Notes: generated by a model from the letters alone, not told the origin. Positions 8,395 to 17,263 are shown, counted from the stretch's first letter. The stretch is DNA of 42,938 bases from Bacillota bacterium (GCA_017543265.1 JAFYGI010000002.1:1-42938), one strand, 5' to 3'. Made by a program: numbers and translations.

Positions 8395-9204
8395 TTAATA
8401 TGGATAATTGTCGTCACCGTTGCTTGTGCCGCTGTCGGTAAGGTCGCTGCCTATTGTTTCCACGATGATGCCCTCATCGGTGCGGCAGCTCATAAGTCCC
8501 TTTATAACGTAAAACAGTATAAATATCGGTGCGGCCTTGTTTACTACGCCCAGACCGAAGACACGCAGTATCGAGCAGAAAAGTACGGCAAAGGTGGAGC
8601 CGAAAATAGTCAGCTTATAGGTGTTGCCGTATGTAACGGGGGCGTGTACAAAGATGACATTTGCCACAAACGCCAAAAACGCATATATAAGCGAATTAAA
8701 CGCAATGCTCATGGCGCTGAATACAAACACAAGTATTGCGCCGCCTATCAACAGGGCCTTTTCGTATTGGTGGAAGAAGTTTACCACCGAGCTTTTGCCA
8801 AAGTCGTGCATATCCTTGAATGCCAAACGGTTTACCTTGTAATTGTTTAACTGCGCATAGTCCGTTGCGGTTATGCATACCGCGGTGCGGTAGCCCTTGG
8901 GAATGTCGGGCTCACCCTCTGCGGACGGGTCAATATTGATATAAAGATCCTTTGTGTCCATGTTATAGGGCTTGCAGCTCAGACGACCGTCCTTGATGTC
9001 AAACTGCGGAACCTCCTTTTCGACAAAGCCTTCTATACTGCCGTAGCGTATAAACAGCGGCGAAACCGAGCCGGCCGTACCCAACAGGGTGATAAGTGCC
9101 AAAAACAGCACATACAAAAATGTCTTGAACTTGTGTACAAGCAAAAGTTTTTGATATTCGCTGAACTTAAACAGCGATATTTTAAATGTTTCTCCGAAAC
9201 GCAT
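8395..9204 (-). CDS. DUF1189-like integral membrane protein
   Basis: A 269-residue membrane protein with one hydrophobic segment near residues 28-50 and four in the second half. An extracytoplasmic loop of about 100 residues lies between. The opening (KISLFKFSEYQKLL...KTFLYVLFLALI) and overall plan match DUF1189 (YbbA-like) proteins, whose function is unknown. An AAAGGAGAG site stands 7 bases before the ATG. The end DSGTSNGDDNYPY is acidic and probably disordered. It is transcribed away from the MATE gene's end and stops against the shared hairpin. Confidence 0.75.
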   Translation of the reverse strand: MRFGETFKISLFKFSEYQKLLLVHKFKTFLYVLFLALITLLGTAGSVSPLFIRYGSIEGFVEKEVPQFDIKDGRLSCKPYNMDTKDLYINIDPSAEGEPDIPKGYRTAVCITATDYAQLNNYKVNRLAFKDMHDFGKSSVVNFFHQYEKALLIGGAILVFVFSAMSIAFNSLIYAFLAFVANVIFVHAPVTYGNTYKLTIFGSTFAVLFCSILRVFGLGVVNKAAPIFILFYVIKGLMSCRTDEGIIVETIGSDLTDSGTSNGDDNYPY

Positions 9205-9286
9205 AATACTCTCCTTTCGGTCTTATAAAATTACTTACCGATATAGTATATCACATTATGCGACAAAAGAAAAGAAAAATTTTTTT

Positions 9287-10681
9287 TTACTGCGCTGCCT
9301 CGGCTGCCGTGTGTTTTTCGCGGCCGATCACGTTTTTCCAGACACCCGCCCTGTACAGCACCCACAGTATAAAGGCCGATATGGCGTTGCTGACAACGAC
9401 CGAATACCACACGCTGCGCTCGTGCATATCAAAGCAATTTTTAAATATAAAAAGTGTTGCAAAGCGGAAGACCCACAGCCTTGCCGCATCGTTTACCATG
9501 GTGTAGAGGGTGTTGCCCGTGCCCTGCAAAAGCCCCGTTGTGGTGTTGTGTATGCCGTTTGTCCATACCCAGAACGCCATTATCGACAGAAAGTCCGCCG
9601 CCATGGGGATAACAGCGGGGTCCTCGGAGAATATCCTGACAACGCCCGTTGATACAATGCCGCGTGAAAGTATCATGCCGCTTATAAACAGAAAAATAAC
9701 TATCATGCTGCGTGCCTTTTTATAGGCCTGCTCCGCACGGCGCATATTGCCCGCGCCCGCGTTTTGTCCCACAATGGTCGCGACCGCGCTGCCCACGGCG
9801 TTTGACGGCATCGACACAAGACCGTTTACGCGGTTTGCTATGCCGTAGGCCGCCATTGCGTTGTCGCCGAACTCCAGCACGTTTTTGGTCATCAGCAAAA
9901 AACCGAACTGCATCGTACTGCTGCCTATTGCGGTGGGCAGGCCTATGCGCAGCACCTTTTTAAGCTTTTCGGGGTCAAATTTAAAATGTATCGGGTCAAT
10001 GCCTATGTCGTCGCCGCGCTTTGATACAAGGCGTATATAGCCTATAAGTGCGCAGGGGACCTTTGCCGCAAGGGTGGCAAGCGCCGCACCCGTTATGCCC
10101 ATTTTAAGCCCTATCATAAGCAGGGGGTCGAGTATCATATTTAAAATTATGCCCAAAAGGTTCAGCCGCACGGGGCCTACCGTATCGCCCTGCGCCTGCC
10201 GCACGGCGGAAAAAATATTTATCATAAACAAAAACGGCAGGTCAAGCAGCACTATTTTTAAATATATGCCGCCGAAGTGCGCCACATTCCCCTCGGCCTT
10301 GAGCCATGCAACTATGGCATCTGCCGAGAAAAAGCCCAACAGCGCAAGGCAGACGGAAAACACCATGGAAAACATAAATATATGGTTGGCCATATCGACT
10401 GCGTTTTTCCTGTCGCGGCTGCCGACATACTGCGATATAAGTATCGCGCCCGCCAGCGTTATGCCCTGCCCGAAGTTGACAACAATGTTCTGCACGGGCG
10501 ATACCAGCGATATGGCTGCCTGCGAATCCGTGCCTATCCATTTCAGCCAGTACGCATCCGTCAGGTTGTACATGGTCTGCAAAAAATTGTTTATCACAAT
10601 TGGCACCGCAAGCGAAAGTACGGCCTTTTTCAGGTCGCCGTGCAGTATAAGCTCTGTGTTTTGTTTTGCCGTGGCTTTCAT
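9287..10681 (-). CDS. MATE-family efflux transporter
   Basis: A 464-residue cation-coupled multidrug/toxin exporter with 12 predicted membrane helices in two halves. Family features are an N-terminal LILHGDLKKAVLSLAVPIVINNFLQTMYNLTDAYW, shown here only as a reference region (residues 10-45), then QNIVVNFGQG and VGSAVATIVGQNAGAGN in the second half. I start at 10681, where AAAGGAGG lies 8 bases upstream; the frame stays open further but overlaps the divergent promoter. It faces an AraC-type regulator across about 155 bases. The geometry suggests that regulator controls it in response to an exported compound. Confidence 0.9.
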   Translation of the reverse strand: MKATAKQNTELILHGDLKKAVLSLAVPIVINNFLQTMYNLTDAYWLKWIGTDSQAAISLVSPVQNIVVNFGQGITLAGAILISQYVGSRDRKNAVDMANHIFMFSMVFSVCLALLGFFSADAIVAWLKAEGNVAHFGGIYLKIVLLDLPFLFMINIFSAVRQAQGDTVGPVRLNLLGIILNMILDPLLMIGLKMGITGAALATLAAKVPCALIGYIRLVSKRGDDIGIDPIHFKFDPEKLKKVLRIGLPTAIGSSTMQFGFLLMTKNVLEFGDNAMAAYGIANRVNGLVSMPSNAVGSAVATIVGQNAGAGNMRRAEQAYKKARSMIVIFLFISGMILSRGIVSTGVVRIFSEDPAVIPMAADFLSIMAFWVWTNGIHNTTTGLLQGTGNTLYTMVNDAARLWVFRFATLFIFKNCFDMHERSVWYSVVVSNAISAFILWVLYRAGVWKNVIGREKHTAAEAAQ

Positions 10682-10704
10682 TGCGATACCTCCTTTATGC
10701 ATTA

Positions 10705-10733
10705 AGTATAGCTTATAAAATATGTAATTTCTA
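10705..10733 (-). promoter_or_regulatory. Probable promoter of the MATE gene
   Basis: On the minus strand TAGAAA, 17 bases and TATACT lie 24 bases upstream of the start. The -35 is weak (4 of 6), as expected of an activated promoter, and is covered by the inverted repeat at 10721-10737. Confidence 0.5.
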
Positions 10734-10759
10734 CATAAAAATTGACATTTTACAGTAAA
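10721..10759. promoter_or_regulatory. Two inverted repeats between divergent MATE and AraC genes
   Basis: TATGTA-ATTTC-TACATA (10721-10737) is a perfect 6-bp inverted repeat overlapping the MATE -35 region. TTTAC-A-GTAAA (10749-10759) is a second perfect palindrome, just upstream of the AraC promoter. Both are candidate operators for the adjacent regulator; this is inference from position. Confidence 0.45.
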
Positions 10760-10763
10760 TTTG

Positions 10764-10792
10764 TTGATTTTTTGCTTCGTTTGGGATATACT
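10764..10792 (+). promoter_or_regulatory. Promoter for the AraC-type regulator
   Basis: TTGATT, a 17-base spacer and TATACT lie 45 bases upstream of the ATG at 10838. Confidence 0.6.
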
Positions 10793-10837
10793 GAAACAGA
10801 AAACAATTTTTATTCGTTCCCTTACGGAGGTATCGTT

Positions 10838-11656
10838 ATGGCGGAAATGAAAAATTTCCGGGTCACGCAAAAAAAGCGTGAATCCTATTTTGAAATGGAA
10901 AACTCGCACGTCCACGACTTTCACGAGATATATTATCTGGTAAACGGTATGCGGCGGTATTTTATAGACGACTCTATCTACACGATAAAAAAAGGTGATG
11001 TTGTGGTCATTTTAAAGGGCACCATACACCGCACCACATATAACAACGAAAAGGCACACGAGCGCATGGACTGCAAGTTTCGCACCGAGTTTTTAAAGGC
11101 GGACGAAAAGCTTTTGCGGGACTTTGAAGCTGCCTTTTCGGGCAGCCCCGTTATTTCCCTTGCGCCTGCGCAACGTGACCATCTGGCACATATTTTAAAA
11201 GGCATCCGCTCCGAGTACGAAAACCCCGACGATATGTCGGATATCAACGCAAGGGCGCTTATACAATGCCTTATGGTGTTTTTGATACGGCTTAAACGCC
11301 TGCAGGCCTCGCCCGTGGGCTTTGACCCCGACGACAGCCTTATGCAGGAGGCCGCACGCTATATCCGTGCAAATTTCGCCTCGCCCCTTACGCTGGAGAG
11401 CATAGCCGCGCACGTCAACACCAGCCCGACCTATTTCAGCAAAAAATTCAAGCGTGCAACGGGCTTTGGCTGCCGCGAATATCTTGTGAACGTGCGTCTG
11501 CAGGAGGCGGCGAAAATGCTGCTGCAAACAAGCCTGTCTATTACCGATATCGCCCTTGAATGCGGGTTTAACAGCAGCAATTACTTCGGCGATGTGTTCA
11601 GAAAGGCAAACGGGGTCTCCCCTGCGGAATACAGGAAAAACAATAAGCTTAGTTGA
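10838..11656 (+). CDS. AraC-family transcriptional regulator
   Basis: A 272-residue one-component regulator. Residues 1-150 form a cupin-like sensor (HVHDFHEIYYLVNG, then GDVVVILKGTIHRT) that could bind a small ligand. The last 100 residues hold two helix-turn-helix units: LTLESIAAHVNTSPTYFSKKF, quoted by position near 180-200, and SITDIALECGFNSSNYF. The classic GVSPAEYRK ending is present. Start 10838 follows CGGAGG. It is divergent from the MATE exporter and followed after 9 bases by a lipoprotein and then a reductase. It likely controls both directions, although no ligand can be named. Confidence 0.9.
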   Translation: MAEMKNFRVTQKKRESYFEMENSHVHDFHEIYYLVNGMRRYFIDDSIYTIKKGDVVVILKGTIHRTTYNNEKAHERMDCKFRTEFLKADEKLLRDFEAAFSGSPVISLAPAQRDHLAHILKGIRSEYENPDDMSDINARALIQCLMVFLIRLKRLQASPVGFDPDDSLMQEAARYIRANFASPLTLESIAAHVNTSPTYFSKKFKRATGFGCREYLVNVRLQEAAKMLLQTSLSITDIALECGFNSSNYFGDVFRKANGVSPAEYRKNNKLS

Positions 11657-11665
11657 GGAAGAGAT

Positions 11666-12232
11666 ATGAACAAGTACAATTTATCGGCCGCTATCCTTGT
11701 TTTGGCGCTTTTAAGCGGCTGCGGCAGTCCCGGGCATTGGGACGATGAGGCCGTGACCACACAGACGGATATTAAGGAAAGCACGACCGAGCCTACCACG
11801 GAAAGCATCGCCGACACGCCGCAACAAAAGCGAATGACCGTTGAGGAAGTGTGTGAAAGCGTGTTAAATGCCATACAAAACGAGGACACCGAGCGTTTAA
11901 AGGTCTTGTTTTGTGATGAAATAAAAAACACACACGATATTGATAAGGAATTGACCGATTTTTTTGAATTTAAAGACGGAAAATTTGTGTTTTTTACCGA
12001 TTACCATCAAGATGTACTTGGAGCCGGCGAACGCAAGAAAGGTGTTTATGTAAAATATCATATTGATTCACGAATAAATGTAGCAAAAACGGATACGGGC
12101 GAAAAATACCAAATTGATTTCTATGCAAATTTGGTATTTGACGATAAGCCCGAAAATATAGGACTTGAATACATTGTAATCACAAATGCCGACGGAGAAG
12201 AGCTATGGGTCGGAGAGGTTCTTGATAATTAA
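11666..12232 (+). CDS. Lipoprotein, DUF5104-like
   Basis: A 188-residue lipoprotein. The signal peptide ends in LLSGC with the lipidated cysteine at C19, followed by a Thr/Ser/Glu-rich spacer (TTEPTTES). The folded part has a helix (VEEVCESVLNAIQNEDTERLKVLF) and a beta-rich end (YHIDSRINVAKT...ADGEELWVG), a plan like the DUF5104/NTF2-like lipoproteins of Clostridia. The function is unknown. It lies 9 bases after the AraC gene and 18 before the reductase. The second half is more AT-rich than its neighbours. Confidence 0.75.
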   Translation: MNKYNLSAAILVLALLSGCGSPGHWDDEAVTTQTDIKESTTEPTTESIADTPQQKRMTVEEVCESVLNAIQNEDTERLKVLFCDEIKNTHDIDKELTDFFEFKDGKFVFFTDYHQDVLGAGERKKGVYVKYHIDSRINVAKTDTGEKYQIDFYANLVFDDKPENIGLEYIVITNADGEELWVGEVLDN

Positions 12233-12250
12233 CGAACAGGAGGGCGAAAA

Positions 12251-13273
12251 ATGAAAACGATAACACTTGGAAAAACAGGCATAGTCACGCCGCAAAATGC
12301 ATTCGGTGCCTTACCCGTGCAGCGGGTGGATATGCAGACTGCCGTTAAGATACTGCGCCGCGCTTACGAGGGCGGAATGACATTTTTTGACACGGCGCGG
12401 GCATACACGGACAGCGAGGAAAAATTAGGCGCGGCCTTTGACGGTATGCGTGACAAAATTTATATTACATCCAAAACAATGGCCACAACGCCCGAAAAAT
12501 TTTGGGACGACCTGCACACCACGCTGAAAAATTTAAGGACGGACTATCTTGATATTTATCAGCTGCATTGTGTAAGCCGCTGTTATGCGCCGGGCGACGG
12601 CACGGGTATGTATGAGGCTATGCTAAAGGCAAAGGAGCAGGGCAAAATAAGGCATATCGGCATAACCGCCCACAAAATAGGCATTGCCGAGGAAATAGTA
12701 AAAAGCGGACTGTACGAGACTCTGCAATTTCCGTTTTGCTATCTTGCCACCGACCGCGATATTGCGCTGGTAAAGGCCTGTGAGGCGGCAAATATGGGCT
12801 TTATTGCGATGAAAGGTCTGTCGGGCGGGCTTTTGAACAATGCGGCGGCGTGTATGGCGTTTATGAGTCAATATCCCGTTCTACCTATCTGGGGCGTACA
12901 GCGTATGGAAGAGCTGGAGCAATGGCTTGCGTTTTTTGACAAGCCCGCAGAAATGACGGACGAGATAAAGCGCATCATAGAAAAGGACCGCGCCGAGCTT
13001 TTGGGCAATTTCTGCCGGGGCTGCGGCTACTGCGCGCCCTGCACCGTTGGCATAGTTATAAACCAATGCGCAAGAATGTCGCAGATGATAAGGCGCTCGC
13101 CGTCCAAGACCTGGCTGTCGGAGGAATGGCAAAGGGAAATGCTTAAAATAGAGGACTGCATAAACTGCGGCGCCTGTCTGTCCCGCTGCCCCTATGAGCT
13201 GCCTATCCCCGATCTTTTGAGGAAAAATTTAGAGGACTACAAAAAGATAGTTTCGGGAGAGATAAAAGTTTAA
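12251..13273 (+). CDS. Aldo/keto reductase with C-terminal 4Fe-4S clusters
   Basis: A 340-residue oxidoreductase. The TIM-barrel part (about 1-235) keeps the aldo/keto reductase tetrad D47, Y52, K75 and H106 (FFDTARAY, TSK, QLHC). The C-terminus adds two ferredoxin-like cysteine sets: C255, C258, C261 and C264, then C303, C306, C309 and C313 followed by P. This puts it in the Fe-S aldo/keto reductase group common in anaerobes, where electrons may come from ferredoxin rather than only NADPH. The substrate is unknown. It is the last gene of the AraC cluster. Confidence 0.88.
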   Translation: MKTITLGKTGIVTPQNAFGALPVQRVDMQTAVKILRRAYEGGMTFFDTARAYTDSEEKLGAAFDGMRDKIYITSKTMATTPEKFWDDLHTTLKNLRTDYLDIYQLHCVSRCYAPGDGTGMYEAMLKAKEQGKIRHIGITAHKIGIAEEIVKSGLYETLQFPFCYLATDRDIALVKACEAANMGFIAMKGLSGGLLNNAAACMAFMSQYPVLPIWGVQRMEELEQWLAFFDKPAEMTDEIKRIIEKDRAELLGNFCRGCGYCAPCTVGIVINQCARMSQMIRRSPSKTWLSEEWQREMLKIEDCINCGACLSRCPYELPIPDLLRKNLEDYKKIVSGEIKV

Positions 13274-13279
13274 AAGCTA

Positions 13280-13308
13280 TTGAAATAATATTCTATTTAT
13301 AGTATACT
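13280..13308 (+). promoter_or_regulatory. Promoter for the ddl-murI operon
   Basis: TTGAAA, a 17-base spacer and TATACT lie 38 bases before the ddl ATG. Confidence 0.65.
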
Positions 13309-13346
13309 GTTAAGAGTATATGTAAATTTTGAAAGGCGGAAAATAT

Positions 13347-14417
13347 ATGAGCAAAAAAGTAATTGCAGTCATATTTGGCGGTGTCAGCTCGGAGCATGAT
13401 GTGTCCAGAGTGAGCGCCGAAACGGTAATAAACAATCTTAATCCCGAAAAATACACCATTTTACCCGTATACATAACCAAGGAGGGTGCGTGGAAGCTTT
13501 ACGAGGGTCCCGTGGAGGCTTTAAACAGCGGACATTGGGAAAAATTTGCACCCACCTGCATTTTAAGCCCCGACAGGGAGCATAAGGGTCTTATAAGGAT
13601 AGTGGGCGACAAGCTTAAGGTTATCCCCGTGGATCTTGTGTATCTTGTGCTTCACGGCGCAAACGGCGAGGACGGCACCATTCAGGGACTGCTGGAGCTG
13701 GCGGGTCTCCCCTATATCGGCTGCGGCGTGCTTTCGTCTGCGGTCAGCATGAACAAGGCATTTACAAAAATAGTTGTGGAAAAGCTGGGTGTGGCACAGG
13801 CACCTTATACCGTGGCATACAAACAGCAGATAGAGGACGATGTAAACTCCGTTGCGGACAGGGTGGAGGCTGCGTGCAGCTATCCCGTGTTTGTCAAGCC
13901 TGCCTGTGCGGGCTCCAGCGTGGGCATAACAAAGGCGCATAACCGCGCAGAGCTGGTGGACGGCCTTTGGATCGCCTGCGAGCATGACAGGACGATCGTT
14001 ATAGAGCAGGGCATAGTCGGCCGTGAGCTGGAGTGTGCGGTGCTTGGCAACGGCAGCAAGGTAGAGGCATCCACCGTGGGCGAGATACTTGCGGCGGAGG
14101 AGTTTTACAGCTACGATGCAAAATACAACAACAGCGACTCAAAGACCGTACTGCCCGCAGACATCCCCGCGGACAAGTGCGAGGAGATAAGGTCGGCGGC
14201 CGTTGCGATATTCAAGGCATTGGACGGCATGGGTCTTTCCCGCGTGGACTTTTTCCTTGAAAACGACACAAACAGGGTTATTTTTAACGAGATAAACACA
14301 TTGCCCGGCTTTACCCCGATAAGTATGTATCCCATGCTTTTCAACCATGCGGGCTACAGCACGGAGGAGCTTGTGGATAAGATAGTGGAGCTTGGTTTAT
14401 CGCGGTACGACAACTGA
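13347..14417 (+). CDS. ddl: D-alanine--D-alanine ligase
   Basis: This cytoplasmic ATP-grasp enzyme joins two D-alanines for the peptidoglycan pentapeptide. It has the N-terminal GGVSSEHDVS loop, LHGANGEDGTIQG and the SSVG phosphate loop. The FYSYDAKYN omega-loop region follows, and the metal-binding FNEINTLPGFT lies near the end. At 356 residues it has normal length. The tyrosine-rich omega loop fits D-Ala-D-Ala rather than D-Ala-D-Lac formation, though I cannot prove specificity. Start 13347 follows AAAGGCGG. murI follows after 16 bases, so two D-amino-acid steps of wall synthesis are co-transcribed. Confidence 0.95.
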   Translation: MSKKVIAVIFGGVSSEHDVSRVSAETVINNLNPEKYTILPVYITKEGAWKLYEGPVEALNSGHWEKFAPTCILSPDREHKGLIRIVGDKLKVIPVDLVYLVLHGANGEDGTIQGLLELAGLPYIGCGVLSSAVSMNKAFTKIVVEKLGVAQAPYTVAYKQQIEDDVNSVADRVEAACSYPVFVKPACAGSSVGITKAHNRAELVDGLWIACEHDRTIVIEQGIVGRELECAVLGNGSKVEASTVGEILAAEEFYSYDAKYNNSDSKTVLPADIPADKCEEIRSAAVAIFKALDGMGLSRVDFFLENDTNRVIFNEINTLPGFTPISMYPMLFNHAGYSTEELVDKIVELGLSRYDN

Positions 14418-14433
14418 GAAAGCGGGGATAAAA

Positions 14434-15237
14434 ATGGACAACAGACCCATAGGCCTTTTTGACTCGGGTGTGGGCGGCCTTACCGTTGCAAAGCAGGTAA
14501 TGAAGGTGCTGCCGCATGAGGATATAGTTTATTTCGGCGACACGGCGCGTGTGCCCTACGGCTCCAAAACAAAGGAGACCGTGACAAAATTCTCCGAGCA
14601 GATAATACGCTTTTTGCTGACAAAGGATGTCAAGGCAATAATAATCGCCTGCAACACCGCCAGCGCAAACAGTTATCACGACCTTATACGCACCTTCCCC
14701 GAGATGCCTATTTTTGAGGTTATCACCGCAGGTGTGGAAAGCTGTATCGCCGCCACAAAAAACAAAAAAGTCGGCATTACGGGTACGCAGGCCACCGTGC
14801 GAAGCGGCGCATACGAGCTGGGTATAAAGCAGCGTGTGCCCGATATGCGTATCTATGCGCAGGCCTGTCCGCTGTTTGTAAATCTGGCCGAGGAGGGCTG
14901 GACGGACAACGAGGTCGCAAGGCTTACCGCCCATATCTACCTTGACGATATGCTGGCGCAGGGCGTGGATACGATAGTGCTGGGCTGTACGCATTATCCG
15001 CTTTTAAAGCGCTGTATATCGGGTGTTGTCGGCGAAAAGGTGACCCTTGTGGATCCCGCAAAGGCAACTGCGCTTAAAATGAAAAAATTTCTGGAGCAAA
15101 ACGATATGTTAAGCGATACCGAGGAGGGCAGGAATACGTTTTATGTCAGCGACCACACCCCAAGCTTTGACAATTTGTGCGAAAGACTGCTTAAGACCCA
15201 CTATACGGCCGAAAAGATAGATATAGAAAAGTATTGA
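14434..15237 (+). CDS. murI: Glutamate racemase
   Basis: A cofactor-independent racemase that makes D-glutamate for peptidoglycan. The 267-residue protein has the opening GLFDSGVGGLTV, the phosphate/carboxylate site YFGDTARVPYG and the two catalytic cysteines: C73 in ACNTAS and C185 in GCTHYPLL. The ATG at 14434 is chosen because the MDNRPIGLFDSG start matches the family and a GGGG-containing site precedes it. It is co-transcribed with ddl upstream and a small membrane protein 14 bases downstream. Confidence 0.95.
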   Translation: MDNRPIGLFDSGVGGLTVAKQVMKVLPHEDIVYFGDTARVPYGSKTKETVTKFSEQIIRFLLTKDVKAIIIACNTASANSYHDLIRTFPEMPIFEVITAGVESCIAATKNKKVGITGTQATVRSGAYELGIKQRVPDMRIYAQACPLFVNLAEEGWTDNEVARLTAHIYLDDMLAQGVDTIVLGCTHYPLLKRCISGVVGEKVTLVDPAKATALKMKKFLEQNDMLSDTEEGRNTFYVSDHTPSFDNLCERLLKTHYTAEKIDIEKY

Positions 15238-15251
15238 AAAGAAGTGATCTT

Positions 15252-15581
15252 ATGGAAAAAACCGTGCTTACCCGCGTAAAAGAGGCAGAGGACTTTCTTG
15301 CGGCGGGCGTGAAAGATAACAGGGACGAATATTTAAAATATCTTGCCCGCTGGATAGCCTATATCCAGCATGAGCGCCTTATCCACCTTATCGTGACCAT
15401 GGCCTTTGCGATAATGAGCATGATGACCATTATTTTGTTTTTTGTAAGCGGCATTATTGCGACATTGGGTGCGCTGTTTATATTTGTGGTGACGCTTGGG
15501 TTTTATGTGCGGCACTATTTTGTGCTGGAAAACAAAACACAGTATTTATACGACTTATACGATAAAATAGAAAAGATGTAA
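15252..15581 (+). CDS. Small two-helix membrane protein
   Basis: A 109-residue protein I cannot assign. An amphipathic N-terminal half (residues 1-45) precedes two closely spaced membrane helices (about 49-90, with FAIMSMMTIILFFVSG and GALFIFVVTLGFYV). A short cytoplasmic tail ends in LYDLYDKIEKM. Start 15252 (ATG) has only a weak site (GAAGTGA); an in-frame TTG at 15234 overlaps the murI stop. It is the last gene of the ddl-murI operon, closed by a terminator. Confidence 0.7.
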   Translation: MEKTVLTRVKEAEDFLAAGVKDNRDEYLKYLARWIAYIQHERLIHLIVTMAFAIMSMMTIILFFVSGIIATLGALFIFVVTLGFYVRHYFVLENKTQYLYDLYDKIEKM

Positions 15582-15588
15582 GAAATTT

Positions 15589-15615
15589 AAGAGGGATCGC
15601 CTTCCCTCTTTTTTT
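15589..15615 (+). terminator. Terminator of the ddl-murI operon
   Basis: An 8-bp stem (AAGAGGGA with TCCCTCTT, 6-base loop) followed directly by a run of T residues, 8 bases after the last stop of the operon. Confidence 0.8.
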
Positions 15616-15633
15616 GTGAAAGGAAGAATAATT

Positions 15634-17010
15634 TTGAAAGAAAGAAACACATTTTCAAGCAACCTTGGCTTTATACTCAGCGCTGCGGGGAGTGCCGTGG
15701 GTCTGGGAAATATATGGCGTTTTCCCTATCTGGCGGCAAAGGACGGCGGCGGGCTGTTTCTGGCCGTTTACATCGTGCTTGCGCTGACATTTGGCTTTAC
15801 CATGCTTATCGCGGAGGTGGCTATAGGCAGAAAAACCAAGCAAAGCTGTCTTACCGCCTACGGAAAGCTTAATAAAAAGTCGGGCTGGATAGGTGTTTTC
15901 GGCTGCGTGGTACCGTTTCTTATACTGCCGTATTACTGCATAATAGGCGGCTGGCTTTTAAAATACTGCGTGATATTTATTACGGGCGCGGGCGAGGCCG
16001 CAACTGCCGACGGATATTTCGGCAGCTTTATATCGGGCTATGCGCAGCCCATAGTTTTTGACATTATTTTCCTTACGGCAACGGCGCTGGTGGTATATTT
16101 CGGCGTGGAAAAGGGTATAGAAAAGTTTTCAAAGGTGCTTATGCCAATATTGCTTGCGGCGGTGGTGGGCATTGCCCTGTTTTCGCTCGGGCTTGATGAT
16201 GTGGACGGCAGAAGCGGCATGGACGGCTTTAAGATATATGTTGTGCCAAGCATCGAGGGCATGGGGGTAAAGGATATATTTTTTGTTGTGCTGGATGCTA
16301 TGGGTCAGCTTTTTTACAGCATCAGCGTGGCAATGGGCATAATGGTCACCTACGGCTCGTACCTGCGTGACGGGGACAACCTTGTAAAGGCCGTCAACCG
16401 CATAGAGCTGTTTGATACATTGGTGGCCTTTCTTGCGGGCGTTATGGTCATACCCGCGGTATATGTCTTCCTTGGCAGGGAGGGTATGTCGGCGGCGGGC
16501 CCCGGCCTTATGTTTGTTGCCCTGCCGAAGGTGTTTGCGCAAATGGGCAGCACGGGTATGTTTGTGGGTGCGGCGTTTTTCGTTATGGCGCTGTTTGCGG
16601 CGCTTACAAGCTCCGTTTCCATTATGGAGGCCGTTGTGTCAAGCTTTATGGACAGGTTTGGCGTTTCGCGTGCAAAGGCTGCGGCGGCCGAGGCTTTTGC
16701 CGCACTTGCGATAGGCATACTTATCTGCCTTGGCTACAATGCACTTTACTTTGAGATCAAGCTGCCGAACGGCACGGCTGCAAAGCTTTTGGATATATTC
16801 GATTATTTAAGCAACAATATCCTTATGCCGATAGTCGAAATAGGCACCTGCATACTTGTCGGCTGGATAATAAGCCCCGAGGCCATTATAAAAGAGGCCA
16901 CCAAAAACGGCGAAAAATTCGGGCGCAAGGCCTTGTTCGTGCTGATGATAAAATTTGTTGCACCCATAATGCTTGTGACCCTGCTGCTGGGTGCGCTGGG
17001 TGTGGTATAA
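15634..17010 (+). CDS. Sodium-dependent neurotransmitter-symporter family (NSS) transporter
   Basis: A 458-residue membrane symporter of the LeuT fold, which takes up amino acids with Na+. The signature SAAGSAVGLGNIWRFPY in the first helix holds the unwound substrate/Na+ site, and about 11 helices follow, the usual number for short bacterial members. I start at TTG 15634 because AGGAAG lies 8 bases upstream and the family begins near KERNTFSSNLGF; a GTG at 15616 overlaps the upstream terminator. The particular amino acid is unknown. Its Na+ dependence fits the Na+-type ATP synthase further along the window. Confidence 0.92.
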   Translation: MKERNTFSSNLGFILSAAGSAVGLGNIWRFPYLAAKDGGGLFLAVYIVLALTFGFTMLIAEVAIGRKTKQSCLTAYGKLNKKSGWIGVFGCVVPFLILPYYCIIGGWLLKYCVIFITGAGEAATADGYFGSFISGYAQPIVFDIIFLTATALVVYFGVEKGIEKFSKVLMPILLAAVVGIALFSLGLDDVDGRSGMDGFKIYVVPSIEGMGVKDIFFVVLDAMGQLFYSISVAMGIMVTYGSYLRDGDNLVKAVNRIELFDTLVAFLAGVMVIPAVYVFLGREGMSAAGPGLMFVALPKVFAQMGSTGMFVGAAFFVMALFAALTSSVSIMEAVVSSFMDRFGVSRAKAAAAEAFAALAIGILICLGYNALYFEIKLPNGTAAKLLDIFDYLSNNILMPIVEIGTCILVGWIISPEAIIKEATKNGEKFGRKALFVLMIKFVAPIMLVTLLLGALGVV

Positions 17011-17234
17011 CTTAAAACATCGACACTAATGCCGAAAAACCTTTCTCCTGCGATACGTTGATGCGGTCGGCAAGCCCCGCAAATAATTTCGGCTTACAGT
17101 GGAAAAAACACTGACGCCGAAAAACATTTGCGTTTTTGCCTGACAACGTTATTGTGTGCGTTTCGTTTTTTATAATACTGCTTACGGCGTAAATTATCTC
17201 TTTTATTAACACTAATCAAAGAATGCGTATTTTC
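17011..17234. other. Gene-free spacer with short repeated motifs
   Basis: I see no convincing gene. GCCGAAAAAC occurs twice (near 17033 and 17123) and a small hairpin (CAGTG, A-rich loop, CACTG) lies near 17098. The minus strand reads open for 66 codons with no start signal. It could be an interspersed non-coding repeat. Confidence 0.35.
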
Positions 17235-17263
17235 TTGAAAAAACAAATTTTATATGTTATGAT
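17235..17263 (+). promoter_or_regulatory. Promoter for the stalk-domain secreted protein
   Basis: TTGAAA, a 17-base spacer and TATGAT lie 47 bases before the ATG at 17311. Confidence 0.6.

Noticed and set aside
17012..17212. 66-codon minus-strand open frame after the NSS transporter
   Set aside because: No ribosome site, no domain and odd composition; treated as a possible repeat instead of a gene.
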